From a virus: DNA of 28,629 nucleotides. The position numbers and the translations under genes are program-made. The stretch's first letter is position 1. Each line of letters opens with the position of its first letter. Under the pieces are notes generated by a model. That model searched no databases and had not been told where the DNA came from. It was given only the letters and a program-made list of their open reading frames with translations. The DNA is taken from positions 1-28,629 of the IMG/VR virus record IMGVR_UViG_3300042302_000091, one strand, 5' to 3'. This document shows, in pieces, positions 28,498 through 28,629 of this stretch.

Positions 28498-28629
28498 CAA
28501 AGTAGCCCTCCTCTCTTGGAGGGTTATTTTTTGACCCTTATACATACCAGCTCCAAGTTCGTCTATTTTGCTAAAAGGAATTATTGGTACGGTTATAGTG
28601 CAAGACTTGTCTATTAAATAAATATATTT
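28465..28629 (-). CDS. Possible partial reading frame at right edge
   Basis: Minus-strand frame open from the window edge to TAA 28465 (54 codons), including VPIIPFSKIDELGAGMYKGQ. It is moderately purine-rich at first codon positions, but its end runs antisense to the terminator and the 3' half of the tRNA-like gene. It could be the 3' end of an upstream gene or an accident. Nothing else supportable is seen between the tRNA terminator and the edge. Confidence 0.25.
   Translation of the reverse strand, partial: KYIYLIDKSCTITVPIIPFSKIDELGAGMYKGQKITLQERRATLSEEVDSNATS
28506..28532 (+). terminator. Rho-independent terminator after the plus-strand tRNA
   Basis: CCCTCC-TCTCTT-GGAGGG (6-bp stem at 28506-28523) followed by TTATTTTTT (28524-28532). 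It is U-rich only on the plus strand, so it serves the tRNA-like gene. Confidence 0.8.

Noticed and set aside
28288-28617. Plus-strand open frame of 109 codons
   Set aside because: It runs through the tRNA-like gene and its terminator and is antisense to the small terminase; no domain character.
28561-28629. Possible second tRNA start near the right edge (ACTTGTCTATT resembling a GTC anticodon loop)
   Set aside because: No pairing anticodon stem or D-arm could be found and position 37 would be a pyrimidine.

Overview
This window is part of a tailed-phage (siphovirus-like) genome whose host is most likely a member of the Bacteroidota. The phage assignment rests on a terminase pair, portal, major capsid protein, prohead protease, tail tube, probable tape measure, connectors and a lysis cassette. 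The host assignment rests on several boxes matching the Bacteroidota promoter consensus (-33 TTTG, -7 TAnnTTTG), A/T-rich start contexts without strong Shine-Dalgarno sequences, and structural proteins of types I know from Bacteroidota phages. Apart from one small RNA unit at the right edge, every gene lies on the minus strand, so transcription runs from high to low coordinates. No integrase or repressor is visible, so lifestyle cannot be decided here.

Layout in transcription order. 28.4-16.2 kb: packaging (small and large terminase), a tail assembly chaperone with a clear -1 frameshift extension, tail completion proteins, two large tail/baseplate proteins, probable tape measure, XkdF-like prohead protease, scaffold-like protein, major capsid protein, major tail tube and small structural proteins. 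16.2-12.0 kb: portal, head-tail connector, and a fibre-like protein with duplicated ligand-binding-like modules. 12.0-9.7 kb: a free-standing GIY-YIG endonuclease, a small fibre-associated protein, then lysis genes (two small membrane proteins, M15 endolysin, probable one-piece spanin). 9.7-9.4 kb: an AT-rich non-coding spacer with AACT repeats and inverted repeats, separating late from early genes.

9.4-1.8 kb: replication, recombination and regulation. This holds a DUF3310 protein, RusA-like resolvase, SSB-like protein, a 120-nt tRNA-like element followed by a terminator, a DnaB/RecA-type ATPase, a DnaA domain IV-like DNA-binding protein, a sigma-70-family factor, an AT-hook/CxC protein, a RecE-like nuclease and a DPPH methyltransferase, with many small unknowns. 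1.8-0 kb: small genes, an HNH endonuclease and two adjacent glycosyltransferases, the last cut by the window edge.

Genes are packed as overlapping, probably translationally coupled chains (ATGA and TAATG junctions). Nine small genes or frames that a 60-residue cutoff would miss are added here, several because they close such chains exactly. The points most worth checking are: (i) the T9 frameshift site in the tail chaperone gene; (ii) a plus-strand tRNA-Gly-like gene with an apparent 8-nt anticodon loop and its own promoter and terminator; (iii) the oversized tRNA-like RNA at 7.7 kb; (iv) a repeated promoter-leader cassette with an exact 12-mer; (v) the unusual morphogenesis order, with portal and connector far downstream of the terminase.
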